Below, piece after piece: positions 39,901 to 48,687 of a stretch of 64,000 nucleotides of DNA. Origin of the DNA: Costus lasius. Lineage: Eukaryota; Streptophyta; Magnoliopsida; Zingiberales; Costaceae. The notes beneath the pieces are model-generated. The model was not told where the DNA came from. It ran no database searches and saw only the letters and a program-made list of their open reading frames with translations. The position numbers and the translations under genes were made by a program. The stretch spans positions 10,523,957-10,587,956 of the forward strand of contig CM050450.1 in the NCBI GenBank assembly GCA_027563935.2. Reading direction: 5' to 3'. Numbering within the stretch: the stretch's first letter is position 1; each line of letters begins with the position of its first letter.

Positions 39901-39996
39901 TACCTCCCACAAATTAAAACAAAATTACTTTTCCAGAGATCGAAGGTGTCTGACCCGCTGATCGCGGCCGGAAGCCACGCCGATCTCTTGATCCAT
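12919..39996 (-). CDS. KUP/HAK/KT potassium transporter, cluster II (KUP3/HAK10-like), complete
   Basis: Nine coding exons, read on the minus strand: 39996-39955, 39067-38824, 38750-38502, 38376-38326, 19171-18911, 18810-18758, 14849-14735, 14651-14397, 14006-12919. They sum to 2,358 bases, i.e. 785 residues plus stop, in one continuous frame. The protein starts [14 protein letters not shown] and continues into the K+ transporter core with [52 protein letters not shown] and IGNAYG. The long cytosolic tail ends [16 protein letters not shown]. These are family hallmarks of a multi-spanning K+/H+ symporter. Length and tail match Arabidopsis KUP3/KUP4 and rice HAK10/HAK7 rather than HAK5. Exon 1 is assigned from the ATG at 39996 and a GTCAGA donor. 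The 19-kb fourth intron hosts retrotransposons, and all splice sites remain GT-AG. Confidence 0.93.
14002..14337 (-). repeat. Tandem duplication carrying a second 3' splice acceptor
   Basis: The segments 14002-14153 and 14187-14337 are near-identical direct copies offset by 185 bases. Each contains the motif that on the minus strand reads TTTTCAG|GAAT. The copy at 14006/14007 is the acceptor used by the last KUP exon. The second copy, at 14191/14192, is a decoy. If it were used, translation would hit a TAA within about 35 codons. Confidence 0.8.
14850..18757 (-). other. KUP intron (3.9 kb)
   Basis: GT-AG intron between the 115-base exon and the 53-base exon. It contains the fold-back element at 16204-16486. 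A related but incomplete stretch at about 16690-17000 has GA-rich and CT-rich parts and an ending ...GAAACCTTG. There is also a 17-base C run near 17296 and otherwise AT-rich sequence. No gene is recognised. Confidence 0.7.
16204..16486. repeat. Fold-back element with purine/pyrimidine tract arms
   Basis: The left end AAGGTTCAAAGAATCAGTC and the inverted right end AAGGTTTAAAGAACTAGTC form a clear terminal inverted repeat. The centre has a GAGAAAGGG...GAAGAAGAGG tract, a TACCGGTTCG motif, and a long CTTCTTCTCC tract that can fold back on the purine tract. No coding function is evident. It belongs to the same family as the elements at 5427, 19431 and 53085. Confidence 0.6.
19431..19720. repeat. 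Fold-back element with purine/pyrimidine tract arms
   Basis: The terminal inverted repeat is AAGATTCTCAAAACTGGTC on the left and AAGGTTTTCAAAATTGGTC inverted on the right. It is flanked by TATATATATC and its inverted counterpart GATATATATG. The centre has a GGAGGAAGAAAGAAGAAAAG-type tract opposite CCTTCCTCTCCTCTTCTCC-type sequence. It lies next to the outer edge of the palindromic gypsy pair in the KUP intron. Confidence 0.6.
19797..21485 (-). repeat. 3' LTR of the minus gypsy copy
   Basis: The LTR begins (minus strand) TGTTACGCACCGATTC at 21485, immediately after a purine-rich GGTGGAAGTAAA tract. It runs leftwards, inverted relative to 31113-32760 on the plus copy. The outer end is not resolved. 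It contains a GC-rich segment (about 20400-21280) that opens long frames on several strands. Those are compositional and not genes. Confidence 0.7.
21579..26008 (-). pseudogene. Broken gag-pol of the minus gypsy copy
   Basis: Visible pieces, in order: gag 26008-25715; two CCHC knuckles at about 25460-25370 (CYHCGGVGH and CHHCQEYGH); protease near 25140-25080 with the D-T/S-G triad altered to DTDS; RT about 24724-24000, including the FVDDILI-type catalytic region in broken frames; RNase H with the YTDAS motif at 23680; integrase about 23080-22500, including an [11 protein letters not shown] zinc-finger region; and a chromodomain-like tail about 21900-21580. Stops and shifts separate most blocks, so no intact polyprotein is made. 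Confidence 0.85.
22579..22776 (-). repeat. 99-bp in-frame tandem duplication in integrase
   Basis: A 99-base unit occurs twice in direct orientation (22579-22677 and 22678-22776). It adds exactly 33 residues to the integrase frame, and the segment starting [12 protein letters not shown] is read twice in succession. The plus copy has the unit once (about 29755-29845). Confidence 0.85.
26009..26377 (+). other. Palindrome junction and plus-copy leader
   Basis: The minus copy ends in gag at about 26008. The sequence switches to TAAATGTTATCC and then to TGTTATCAGAGC at 26025-26036, one mismatch from the tRNA-iMet primer-binding site TGGTATCAGAGC. A leader of about 330 bases precedes the plus gag. 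No 5' LTR lies between the copies. The 11-base string TAAATGTTATC occurs twice at the join. Confidence 0.7.
26370..30844 (+). pseudogene. Broken gag-pol of the plus gypsy copy
   Basis: Blocks: gag from about 26378, interrupted by TAG at 26621 and TAA at about 26789; CCHC knuckles about 27110-27220; protease about 27440-27500 with the triad altered (DTGSS to DTGSS-like in broken context); RT 27900-28480; RNase H 28760-28990; integrase 29438-30130; and a chromodomain-like C-terminus 30368-30844. Premature stops and frame changes occur between and within blocks, so the element is not autonomous. Divergence from the minus copy is visible throughout. Confidence 0.85.
30793..31112 (+). repeat. Tandem duplication at the pol-LTR boundary
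   Basis: The segment from the end of pol (TCCTGAGCGACCGG) through the purine tract (AGATGGAAGTAAA) to the first bases of the LTR occurs twice, at 30793-30969 and 30970-31112 onwards, offset about 178 bases. The minus copy has it once. The first copy carries a decayed LTR start (TGTTAGCACCG), the second the standard TGTTACGCACCG. Confidence 0.75.
31113..32760 (+). repeat. 3' LTR of the plus gypsy copy
   Basis: Starts TGTTACGCACCGATTC after the purine tract AGATGGAAGTAAA. It is the inverted counterpart of 19797-21485. It includes the GC-rich part (about 31380-32000) and the shared GGTAGGGTCTTCTTCC stretch that is also found on the left arm. The outer end is unresolved. Confidence 0.7.
32761..34743 (-). 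other. KUP intron 4 remainder
   Basis: Possibly the rest of the gypsy LTR up to about 33300, then AT-rich intron sequence. No gene or further element is recognised. Confidence 0.5.
34744..34939 (+). repeat. 5' LTR of the TR-GAG element
   Basis: 196 bases, starting TGTTACGGGTCC and ending CTATTA. It contains a TATAAATAAG-type promoter box near 34830 and has the same length as the 3' LTR at 37325-37520. Confidence 0.8.
35870..36860 (+). pseudogene. Broken Ty3-type gag of the TR-GAG element
   Basis: A coiled-coil start ([19 protein letters not shown]) is followed by a charged linker. A capsid-like block then reads [25 protein letters not shown], and finally a region ending [15 protein letters not shown]. 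This is the retrotransposon gag fold common to plant Ty3 elements. TAG or TGA codons interrupt it at about 35956, 36114, 36372, 36520 and 36549. A truncated cysteine-rich stretch near 37140-37200 may be a zinc-knuckle remnant. Confidence 0.7.
37325..37520 (+). repeat. 3' LTR of the TR-GAG element
   Basis: 196 bases, starting TGTTACGAGCCC and ending CTATCA, directly after the purine tract. Several substitutions separate it from the 5' LTR, so the insertion is not recent. Confidence 0.8.
37521..38325 (-). other. KUP intron 4, donor-proximal part
   Basis: AT-rich intron sequence between the TR-GAG element and the KUP exon at 38326-38376 (minus-strand donor GTATGT). Nothing else is recognised. 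Confidence 0.7.
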
Positions 39997-41800
39997 CGGC
40001 CGATGGATTCTTTCCTGTGCCCCCCGTCAATGATTTCGCCGCCACCGATCTCTTCCCTGCTCACTTCATTTAGAAGAAATGAAGCAAATTTTGGAAAGAA
40101 AGCAGATCGAAGCTCGAGTTCGTCCTCGTCCTATAAAAAGGCAGGCGTTGAAGAGGAGTGAACTCAAAATTTAAGGCCGCAGGTTGACCTTCTATAGGGG
40201 CGCCGGTACGGAAGGAGGCGGATAGGCTTCATCCTTATGCGGCCTTTTGTGGAGAGTGGTAACACTTTTTAATTAAAAAATGTGACTATATATTATAATA
40301 TTAACACGCTTCAAGCGAAAATAAAATCCTCATTTAAAATCAGTAAAAAAATAATTTAATTTATCAAAAATAACATAAATCGATATAAAAATTAGATTAA
40401 TCTAAATAGAGCATAAATTATCTTGAATAATTGCTAATTAAATATAGGAATTAGTATTAACTAGACTTTGTTCCCACATATATGTAGACTTCTAATTAAT
40501 TTTTGTACTATATATATATTAGTCATATTTTAAAATTTTTATATATTTAATATATATAATTTTGAATTTTAGTAGAGAGAGTGGCCTAGAATAATTTATA
40601 TATAGATCCAAAAATTCTTATAATATTATCCAAATAAATTACTCATGTTTTGGGGTAGTTGGGTGGCTATTCTTAATTCTATCCGATGGAATGATTGCCT
40701 TTGTGGGGTCCATGCTCGCGTGTGAACAGGGACTCAATGGACAGTATATAATACTTGATTCAACCTTATGATCTCATGAGTTAATTATTGCTTTAGAAAT
40801 AATAGTTTATGATTGAGAGAGGAGACCAAAATGCAATTTTCTTTTTCTCTCAAGTGCCCCTTGCAAATAATCCTACCAAAGGGACCAATGTGCAAAGCAT
40901 TAAAAATGTTTTTTTAAAAATAAAATTCCCACATTGTTAAGAAGACTAGTATTTTTATGTTAAATATTATCAAAGAAAGGAATCTTCACGTATTGGATAC
41001 CTATGAGTGCTACTTGAATCCGACTTAGGTAGAAGTTATAACATCCAAACTCACCCCAAACCTACTTATTAGGTATTTGAATATTTGCTAATGAGGTCAG
41101 ATGGAGCATATACCCAATAATATACCCTACCCGTTTGTGACTATTAACCAACTTGGGTAGTAGTTATAATCCAAACCCACCGAGAATCACTTATAACCTA
41201 TTTATTAGGTATTATTGTACTCATCTTCAAATAAATTATTTTCTAGAGTAGCATCGTGAATGGCCTATTGCAAGGTAATGCCTAACACTCCGACAACTCT
41301 CATTAAACTAATTGAGCAAGTTCAATTTAGCTACTTCAAATTGCAATTGGATTATAAGTCGCAATTGAACGGATCGAGCGAGTTCGATTTAGCTACTTCA
41401 AATTTAGTCACAAAATGAAAAGACATGTTTAGCATCCCTAGCCATTATAAAGTCTAAATTGAAGATATACTTAGCTTTTTAGCTATATATAAAATGTATT
41501 TAATAGCACTTATGTTGTCACTGTTATAATGTTGCTTTTTAGTGGTATTATAAGTTTTAAAAATTATAATTATGTTATAAATTTTTTTATTTTTTTTAAA
41601 CTATAGAAATTATATAATAATATAATGAAAAATTTAATAAAATATAATTATAAACTAAAGATGTCAATAATGATAGTGTCATGTGGTAAGGTTCGGTGCA
41701 TTGTTAACACAGTAGTCCTTGGCTATCTCCGATTTAAATTTGTGACCCTCAAGGGTATGTTATGACGTGTCAAGCACGATCTGACTTAGGAAATATACAC
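39997..41800. other. KUP 5' region and intergenic spacer
   Basis: Contains the KUP 5' leader and promoter (minus strand) just right of 39996. The part from about 39950 to 40230 is GC-richer, as expected for a transcript start. A TATA box is not convincing. From about 40260 the sequence is strongly AT-rich, with two related stretches near 41030-41220 (TTATTAGGTAT repeated). No gene is recognised. Confidence 0.5.
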
Positions 41801-41834
41801 ACTAACACGCGAAATGTAATATGCTTTGATCGAT

Positions 41835-42785
41835 CGAGTATAAAGTCTGTTTTAGAGGAGAGAAACAAGGAGAGAACATTTTCCTAGTTTCAGAGGACAG
41901 AAATAAAGGAAAGAAGGAAAACATTTTCTTTCTTTTTCCTTCAAAACTATCCCCTCCAAAAGAGACGGAAATTATTTCTGTTCCCTCGTCTCGCTCCAAA
42001 ACCATCTCGCCCGATCTCCCCAACGCGTCGCGTCCTTCCTCCCCTCTCGCCCTCCCAACGTAGCCGCCCCTCCCGAGCTCGCCTGAGAGTTGCCCGAGCG
42101 TCGGAGAAGATGCCGCCCGAGCTCGCCCTCTCCGCCGCAGCCGCCCCTCCCGAACTCGTCGCCGCGTCACGTCCTTCCTCCCCTCTCGCCCTCCCCTCCG
42201 CAGCCGCCCCTCTCGAGCTCGCCCGAGCGTCGGAGAAGACGCCACCCGAGCGTCGGAGAAGACCCCTCCCGAGCTCGCCGCCCCCTTGATCGGGTTCGTC
42301 TGCGGGAGAAACGGCGAGGGCGGAAGGGGAATCGACCAAGCTGCATCCTTCTCACTGCGCATACGCGTCCAAGCTGCCGCAGCTAGGAGCCACGGTTGTA
42401 GTCGAGCTTGCCGCGGAAGGATGGATCGACCAACCGAGGGAAGGGGGATCCAGGCGTCCGCAGCCGTCCGAGCTCGCAGGCGCAAGGGAAGATGTCAATA
42501 ATTTCTCTATTTTTTGTTGATTTTGACTAGTCAAACATCCATTTCTATTCTTTCCTTTCACCACCAAAACAAGAGCCTTAAAAAGGAAAGTTTCCATTCT
42601 GTTATTGTTTCCATTCTATCCTTATTTCTATCAGGAAAGAAATTATTTTTTTCCTTTCTATTTCCATTCTATTCTTGTTTCCATTCTATCCTTATTTTTA
42701 TCTGGAAAGAAATTATTTCTTTTCTTTCTATTTTCATTCTATTCTTGTTTCCATTCTATCCTTTCTCTGAAACAGGCCGTTAGTT
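41835..42785. repeat. GC-rich repeat block with degenerate terminal inverted repeats
   Basis: The outer ends CTGTTTTAGAGGAGAG (left, about 41848) and, inverted, CTGTTTCAGAGAAAGG (right, about 42775) resemble each other. The interior 41990-42480 is very GC-rich, with repeated CCCGAGCGTCGGAGAAGA units and CTCGCCCTC units. It opens long frames on both strands with Arg/Gly/Pro/Ser composition. These look compositional, not coding. It may be a non-autonomous DNA transposon, but superfamily and target duplication are unresolved. Confidence 0.45.
42593..42770. repeat. Minisatellite, about 63-bp unit
   Basis: Nearly three tandem copies of a unit containing TTTCCATTCTAT, CTTGTTTCCATTC, TATCCTTATTT and GGAAAGAAATTATTT. 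It forms the right subterminal part of the GC-rich block. Confidence 0.75.
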
Positions 42786-42863
42786 ATTCCTTGATTTCCT
42801 TTCTATTGTTGGGGGGATACTATATTTGTTAGAAAGGTTATGTTATCAACTGTTGACCATACT

Positions 42864-42866
<3 letters not shown>

Positions 42867-42895
<29 letters not shown>

Positions 42896-42896
42896 C
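42867..42896. repeat. (TA)n microsatellite
   Basis: A run of about 14 TA/AT dinucleotides. Confidence 0.9.
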
Positions 42897-42899
42897 GTC

Positions 42900-43397
42900 C
42901 TTAGATTCCTCTACTTGGCACTGCGAAAAATTGGCAGTGGTACCGAAGGACATGAGTTGAAATCTAAGGGATGTGAAGTTGAAAATAATAAAAAGACTCC
43001 TCTACTTGGCATTGCGAAAAATTGGCAATGGTACCTAAGGTTATGAATTGAAGTCTACTGCAATAATCAATGTATCATACCCTGATGAAACATTTGAGTT
43101 AACCCCAACGATTTGACTAGGAAGGATTGGAATCGCATGAGTGTTTTGTGTAAGCTTGATTGAATCTTATATTTGCTGCTTACTTGGTTGTTTGGCATCT
43201 AGTTATTGTGAGATCAAACTGTTGAACACTTGAGGCAACCATTTACTTAATTTCTCTTAATTAGATATTGGATTGTTATTAAATATTTTTCTAACTTGGA
43301 TGTATATCTTGACACGAAAGATTACTCTTATACCAAACATGTATTTTATCTTATTTTATTGCTTGAGGATAAGCAAAGATTTAAGTCTGGAGTATTT
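42900..43397 (+). mobile_element. Internal remnant upstream of gypsy-type LTR
   Basis: Holds a direct duplication (the CCTCTACTTGGCA(C/T)TGCGAAAAATTGGCA(G/A)TGG segments near 42908 and 43003). It ends in a GCTTGAGGATAAGC...AAGTCTGGAG stretch like the polypurine region found before LTRs of Tat/Athila-type plant Ty3 elements. No coding frame remains. Confidence 0.45.
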
Positions 43398-44900
43398 TGA
43401 TGCATCACATTTTGGTAGTATTTTTCCGTTGTATTTCATGTCAAATCTAGGCTTATTTTAACAATTTTATATTCATTATAGTCTTATTTCCTTCATATCT
43501 TCGGAATCTTTACTTTTTGGCACTTTTATGGAATTTCAAGTAAAAACACCCTTTTTTCGATATATTTTGAAGATTCTGAGGCCATGGGACGATTTCTTGT
43601 GTGAAAACGAAGTTGCCCGTTAAATTTGAGCTCATTCGGAGTTTGCATGAGAATCACGGCCAGGTGAACCCCATGGGGTTCACCATCCCAGTTGCCAGCT
43701 AACGAAACTCACAGAGAGCATCACGGTCAGGTGAACCCAGCGGGGTTCACCAGAATTCCTTCAGGTCGAAAATAGTTCAGAGGACATCACAGCCAGGTGA
43801 ATCCGGCGGGGTTCACCGCGCTTCTTTCAGCCGAACTCATAGAATGAATCACGGCCAGGTGAACCCGGCGGGGTTCACCCGTGATTCTGATCCAGGCTCG
43901 CGCACGAACCCGATCTATACTCAGTTTTCCTTCGATTTCTCACCCGTTCGGAGTTCAAATTCGGCAAGTAAGGTGTCTATGGAAAGCTCTTTCAGAGGCG
44001 AACGCATGGGATATAAAAACCATAATTTTCTTGCCCTAATGGAGGGGGTAATCACGTAAGGAAGCGGTGTGGGTGGAAGAACACGGTGACGAGGCAATTT
44101 TTGGAGATTTTTGGAGATTGAGACACAAGATCATCACGATTTCTTCAGGATTCCTTTGGTTCATCGTCTCCTTCCTCCTATATTCATTTCCTTGTACTTT
44201 TCCTTTCATTAAAAGAGAGATTTTGAGCATTTCAATGATGATTGTAACGTAAACCCTATTTCGGGGCTTGGTTGAAGCTCTTTGATGATTCTGATCGCAA
44301 ACTTTGTATCTATTTTCGTTATTTGGAATGAATTATGAGCATATTCTACTTTGACGTATTTATTTCGTGATTTTACCTTGGCCGAGTATTTTCACGTGTT
44401 AGCCGTTACGATTCATATCGAGAGAAGGATCGTAAGGGTAGAATCTCTTAGTAAAACTTACAAGAGCTCGACACGAGAGTGCTTGGTCTTCGCTCGAGGA
44501 TCTCACAGTCTGCCATAGAACTCATTGGGTTCGTCTTAGAACGATCCACCGCGAGAGTAGGAGGTCGGTCTAAGACGAACACGGGGTTGTAAACTCGAGA
44601 GAGGGCACCTTGTACCCTAGGGTTAGGCTCCTTGTGCAAAACCAAATAATTAATATCTTTCTTGTGCGATTAAAATTATCATTGTGGTGGAAACCGTAGC
44701 TCTGATATCTCTCTCATATTTGACCTCTACCAACGTAGTTGCAATTGCTTGTTTTCGATTTCTGTCTTCAAAACCCAATTTCGATTCGCCTAACTATTAG
44801 GACTCGGATTTTCTAGTATTCAACCTTGTTCCCTGTGGGATTCGATATCTTTTATATTAATTCGACATAACCGTGCACTTGCGGTACGTGTCACCTATCA
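43398..44900 (+). repeat. Long LTR (about 1.5 kb) of a Ty3-type element
   Basis: Begins TGATGCATCACATTTTGG after the purine-rich stretch. It ends CCGTGCACTTGCGGTACG followed by TGTCACCTATCA, a terminus widespread among plant Ty3 LTRs. It interrupts a minus-strand copia remnant at its right edge. No second LTR is seen, so it is a truncated element or near-solo LTR. It contains the four-copy hairpin array at 43654-43882. Confidence 0.55.
43654..43882. repeat. Four-copy tandem array of hairpin motif
   Basis: Four units of about 62-67 bases each contain ATCAC(G/A)GCCAGGTGAACCC and then GGGGTTCACC. The pair GGTGAACCC/GGGTTCACC is a perfect 9-base inverted repeat with a 4-5 base loop. Stems lie at about 43664, 43731, 43796 and 43858. 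Confidence 0.85.
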
Positions 44901-44924
44901 CGGAGGTTGGGTTGCCACTGTAGG

Positions 44925-45400
44925 GGGGCCCATTATGGACAAACCCTCATTCCCCTAGATAAGGCCATCACTTTGGTTTGAGACAAACCTTTAGTGAGGC
45001 AATCAGCAAGATTATCATCAGTTTTTTACAAATGATAAAGAAATTACATTATGTGAAGATAACCATCTTCTGTCTAATTTTAATATGTCTATTCAATTTA
45101 TTATCATAATTTATCAACATTGATTACTAGACACTTATATATATTAGAGTCTAGGGAATATTCTAGATTAACAGACTTAGGTCTAAAATCTTTCTTTTGA
45201 GTTCTAGTGTATTGATCTTAGTCAACCACCCCCACATTCAAAAGAATTTCACCCCCACATTTAAAAGAATTTTATAATATTTTCAAGTTTCAAAGGGAGT
45301 CACAATAATATTTAAGTTAGACAATATTTAAAAAGAATAAAATTTCAAGCATAAGATAGTTTAAATATGCAAGTAATAAAACTTTAAAGCACTGATATTT
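44925..45400 (-). mobile_element. Ty1/copia 3' end remnant, minus
   Basis: On the minus strand, about 45030-44905 reads DDNLADCLTKGLSQTKVMA then SRGMRV, the C-terminus of copia RNase H (…ADxLTKGLS…SRGM). The 45040-45400 part follows on the other side and is nearly the inverse of 47155-47515. Only the tail of pol and adjoining sequence remain. Confidence 0.6.
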
Positions 45401-45407
45401 AATTAAC

Positions 45408-45408
<1 letters not shown>

Positions 45409-45446
<38 letters not shown>
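45409..45446. repeat. (AT)n microsatellite
   Basis: About 19 AT dinucleotides in a row. Confidence 0.9.
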
Positions 45447-45448
<2 letters not shown>

Positions 45449-46037
45449 GTAATTAAAATGAGAGTTTAGATGCAAAACAGTGCTATATAAATAGAATGCG
45501 CAAATCACATAGATACAATTAATTAGTTAAAGCAAATAAATATGTGAGATGTAAAAGTAATTATATATGCAAACTCAGATTAGATGAATTAAATGATGCA
45601 GCGAATTTAAAACTAAGTAATTCTGGAATTAATTGATGCGGAATAAACAGATGCGAGAAGATTAACATAAAAAAAATAAGATTAACATATCATTATTATA
45701 TAAGCATGCGAAGATCAAATGAAATCAGATAGATGCACAACAGTAAACAGAATGTGCAATGACGAGATCAGATGAAAGCAGCGTATGTGTGTCAATAGAG
45801 ATTAATAAGATTAAATTATAATATCTGCCTAAAATTATTGTTATGTAAACAACTGTAAATAACTGAATTGAAAAAAATCTGAAGGCGATTCTTGCGAATC
45901 TGTCTTTAGTAGATTCCGTCCCTCGCGCGGGATTTGTCCGGAACTATAGCCTTAAAGATTCAACCAGATGCTGCTACTACAGGCGCGTCGGTGTAGTAGT
46001 TGAACACAAGAAGCTTTCAGCTGACAGCAGAAAAGAG

Positions 46038-46586
46038 TAGGCCTGGCAAAAAATTATACGACCTGCCAACACGACACGAGTTTTCGCGGGTTTGGGTTTA
46101 ACATAATCGTGTTTCGTGTCATTATCGTGTCGACTCGTTTATGACACGCTAAAATTCGTGTCGTGTCGTGTCGCGGGTTGACCCGTCTAACCCATATATA
46201 ATATATATTATATAAAATTAATAATTTATAGATAATTTTAATATAGTGAGTTACACAGGTTATTCGTGTCATGTCGTGTCAACCGTGTCGTATTGTGTCA
46301 TCTAATAACTTTATATTATAAATCGTGTCGTGTTGTGTCATCTAATAACTATATATTATAAATCGTGTCAATCATGCCGTGTCGTGTCATGTTATGTGAC
46401 ACGACCTATTTATTAAACGTGTTAATCGTGTCGTGTCGTGTCACCTATGAAATAAGCGGGTCGTGTCTGTGTTTCGTATATTGACACGTATACATAAACG
46501 GGTCGTGTCGTGTCAAGCACAATCGTGTCACGTGTCAAGTATGACACGACACGTTATGACACGTGAAATACGAATTGCCACCCCTA
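46038..46586. mobile_element. hAT-type MITE with 8-bp target duplication
   Basis: Terminal inverted repeats TAGGCCTGGCAA (left) and, inverted, TAGGGGTGGCAA (right) bound 549 bases. They are flanked by the perfect 8-base direct repeat GAAAAGAG (46030-46037 and 46587-46594). An 8-base duplication and TAGGG-type ends are hAT hallmarks. The interior is dominated by CGTGTCGTGTC/GACACGACACG subterminal repeats and has no transposase. It sits between the two inverted copia remnants. Confidence 0.88.
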
Positions 46587-47154
46587 GAAAAGAGGCTATA
46601 TTTCGACCGATGGTGCATGGTTCCTATTATAGAGATAATAGAGACGCCCATGGACAAAGGCTATATTTGTTTGGCCACGCAAGCGCACGCCTGCCCCTAA
46701 ATGGGTAGACGTTCAGCCATAATTAAGACAAGTATAATACGTCTTAATTATTTACCAAAATAAAAAATAAATAATATTTGGGCAAAAAATAATAAACAGT
46801 AAATTAGTGCCTGATAAAAAAATAAATAAACACACTTAATAAGTTTGGCTTTTTGGGTTTTCCTAAAAGTTCCAACAATTTCTAGATTTGCATCTCTGCT
46901 CATCTGTTATTATTATATTAATTTTGATTTGATTAGTCTTTATGCATCTTTTCAAATCACAAATCTGCCATCTTAGATCCATGCGACTTGCGCAAGCGTT
47001 GCACCTTACGCGCGTGCAACCAGCGAGCCCATAGCTGCTTATATCATATATTATTTTTATATTATTATTTCAGCACACTGTTTTCCTACACATTATCTAA
47101 TTTTAATCACTTTTTGTCAGTCAAGTTTATTTTGAGAAAATAGATGTTGATTGC

Positions 47155-47515
47155 TTATTAAAAATTTATTGCTAGCATATTTAAACTATTTGTTGCTTGT
47201 AATTTTATTCCTTTCAGATATTGTTTAACTTAAATATTATTGTGACTCCCTTTGAAACTTAAAAATATTATGAAATTCTTTCGAATGTGGGGTGGTTGGC
47301 TAAGGTCAATTTACTAGATCTCAAAAGAAAGAATTTAATTTTAAGTCTGTTGATCTAGAATTTTTCCTAGACTCTAATATATATAAATGTCTAATAATCA
47401 ATTTTGATAAATTGAAATAATAAATTGAATAGTCATGTTAAGATTAGAAAAAAAAAAATCTATTAGATGGCTAGTATTACATAATGATGATAATCTTGTT
47501 GATTGTCTCACTAAA
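47155..47515 (+). mobile_element. Ty1/copia 3' end remnant, plus
   Basis: Inverted counterpart of 44995-45400. Close to its right end it reads HNDDNLVDCLTK, the copia RNase H C-terminus, in the plus direction. It directly abuts the inverted copy of the HAK exons at 47527. Confidence 0.6.
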
Positions 47516-47526
47516 ATAAAAAAAAA

Positions 47527-48187
47527 ACATTATCAATTACCTTGTGTTATTCCATTGTTGCCTCTTTGATGCCACCTGCGGCTGATAGAACTATCACAAA
47601 AAGCATAAGGTACAATGAAACTCTCATGGAAAGTTCACATTACTTTACTTTTAGGCAAACAAATAATCTTAACATAAACTATTTTTGCCATACATATATA
47701 TAGGCCAGCTAATTGATGGCTTTGGATAACCTAAGAGGTAACTGATATACTCATATAAGTAAACAATTTTTTTCAAAAAAAGAAAGATATGCCCCTAATT
47801 TAAATAAAGCCTTTGCATCTTTCTGTCATTAGTATACTTTAAAGTTGACTACTATTCAATTTTACTCAGACATATGCACATGGATGTTTGAAATGAAACT
47901 GCTAATTTTCAACCATACATGATGTTTGATGTCTGAACAATATCAGTAAAGAACTAATTAAACATACAGATCAAGACCATTTCTTGCTTTTTTTTTTTTC
48001 AAACAGTGCAAGTTAGTGCTGATTTAACTTATATTACTTTACCGGAGATGCAGGGAGTGAAAACCCCATCTCCAATCACCATGCAAGTGCAGAACATTGT
48101 TATGGTCAACAGCAGATACTTGGCAACAGTGCTGCTTTCAAGAGCTTCCTTCAGCTTGGAAGCTAGGTAGGGCAATTGGATAGAGCA
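47527..48187 (-). pseudogene. Inverted duplicate of two HAK exons
   Basis: This segment of about 660 bases is the reverse complement of 48624-49277 with few differences. It includes the partial exon encoding the SSTVAKYLLLTITMFCTCMV region (minus strand about 48183-48044), the intron between, and the 51-base exon (about 47599-47549). It is not part of a longer gene on the minus strand. A 436-base unrelated spacer separates the two arms. Confidence 0.88.
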
Positions 48188-48608
48188 GCTAATTATTTGG
48201 TTAAACTAGAAAATTTGTGCTTTAAACTAACAAGGCTTAAATTATTTGGCATTACCCTTTAACATAACATGTACTGCGCATATTATTTTATTACGAATAC
48301 TTTCGTTTGTTAATGTCAAAATCTAATCACGCCATGAGAAAACCCAATGTACACGTTTTAATCCACATCAATGAGATGCACCCAAAAGACTCAAGATATG
48401 CTAATGAGTATCGCAATTTGCTCAAAACAACTTTTACAAAGTACAATCCCCACTCTCTTCTGCTATATGTTCAATCAAACTAAAAGATGGTACGCGAATG
48501 GAAATAGTGACCAGAGAGTTCGACCTTGCGAGAATGAGTGAAATGTGAAACCTAATCCCTAACTTCCCAAACACAACTAAGGCTGGCATAATCTACATGT
48601 GAATAAAA

Positions 48609-48687
48609 GAAAGCAGCACTGTTGCTCTATCCAATTGCCCTACCCAGCTTCCAAGCTGAAGGAAGCTCTTGAAAGCAGCACTGTTGC
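48609..48687 (+). repeat. 17-bp direct repeat at inverted-duplication breakpoint
   Basis: GAAAGCAGCACTGTTGC occurs at 48609-48625, exactly where homology between the two arms begins, and again at 48671-48687 inside the HAK exon. It joins the spacer to the exon and looks like the footprint of template switching. Confidence 0.8.

Noticed and set aside
41802..42485. 227-codon minus-strand frame
   Set aside because: Arg/Gly/Ser-rich translation of a GC-rich repeat, open on several frames of both strands. Compositional, not a gene.
43654..43882. Short repeats with spacers that could suggest a CRISPR array
   Set aside because: Plant nuclear DNA. The unit is a diverged tandem repeat with hairpin inside an LTR, and the units share sequence beyond the dyad.
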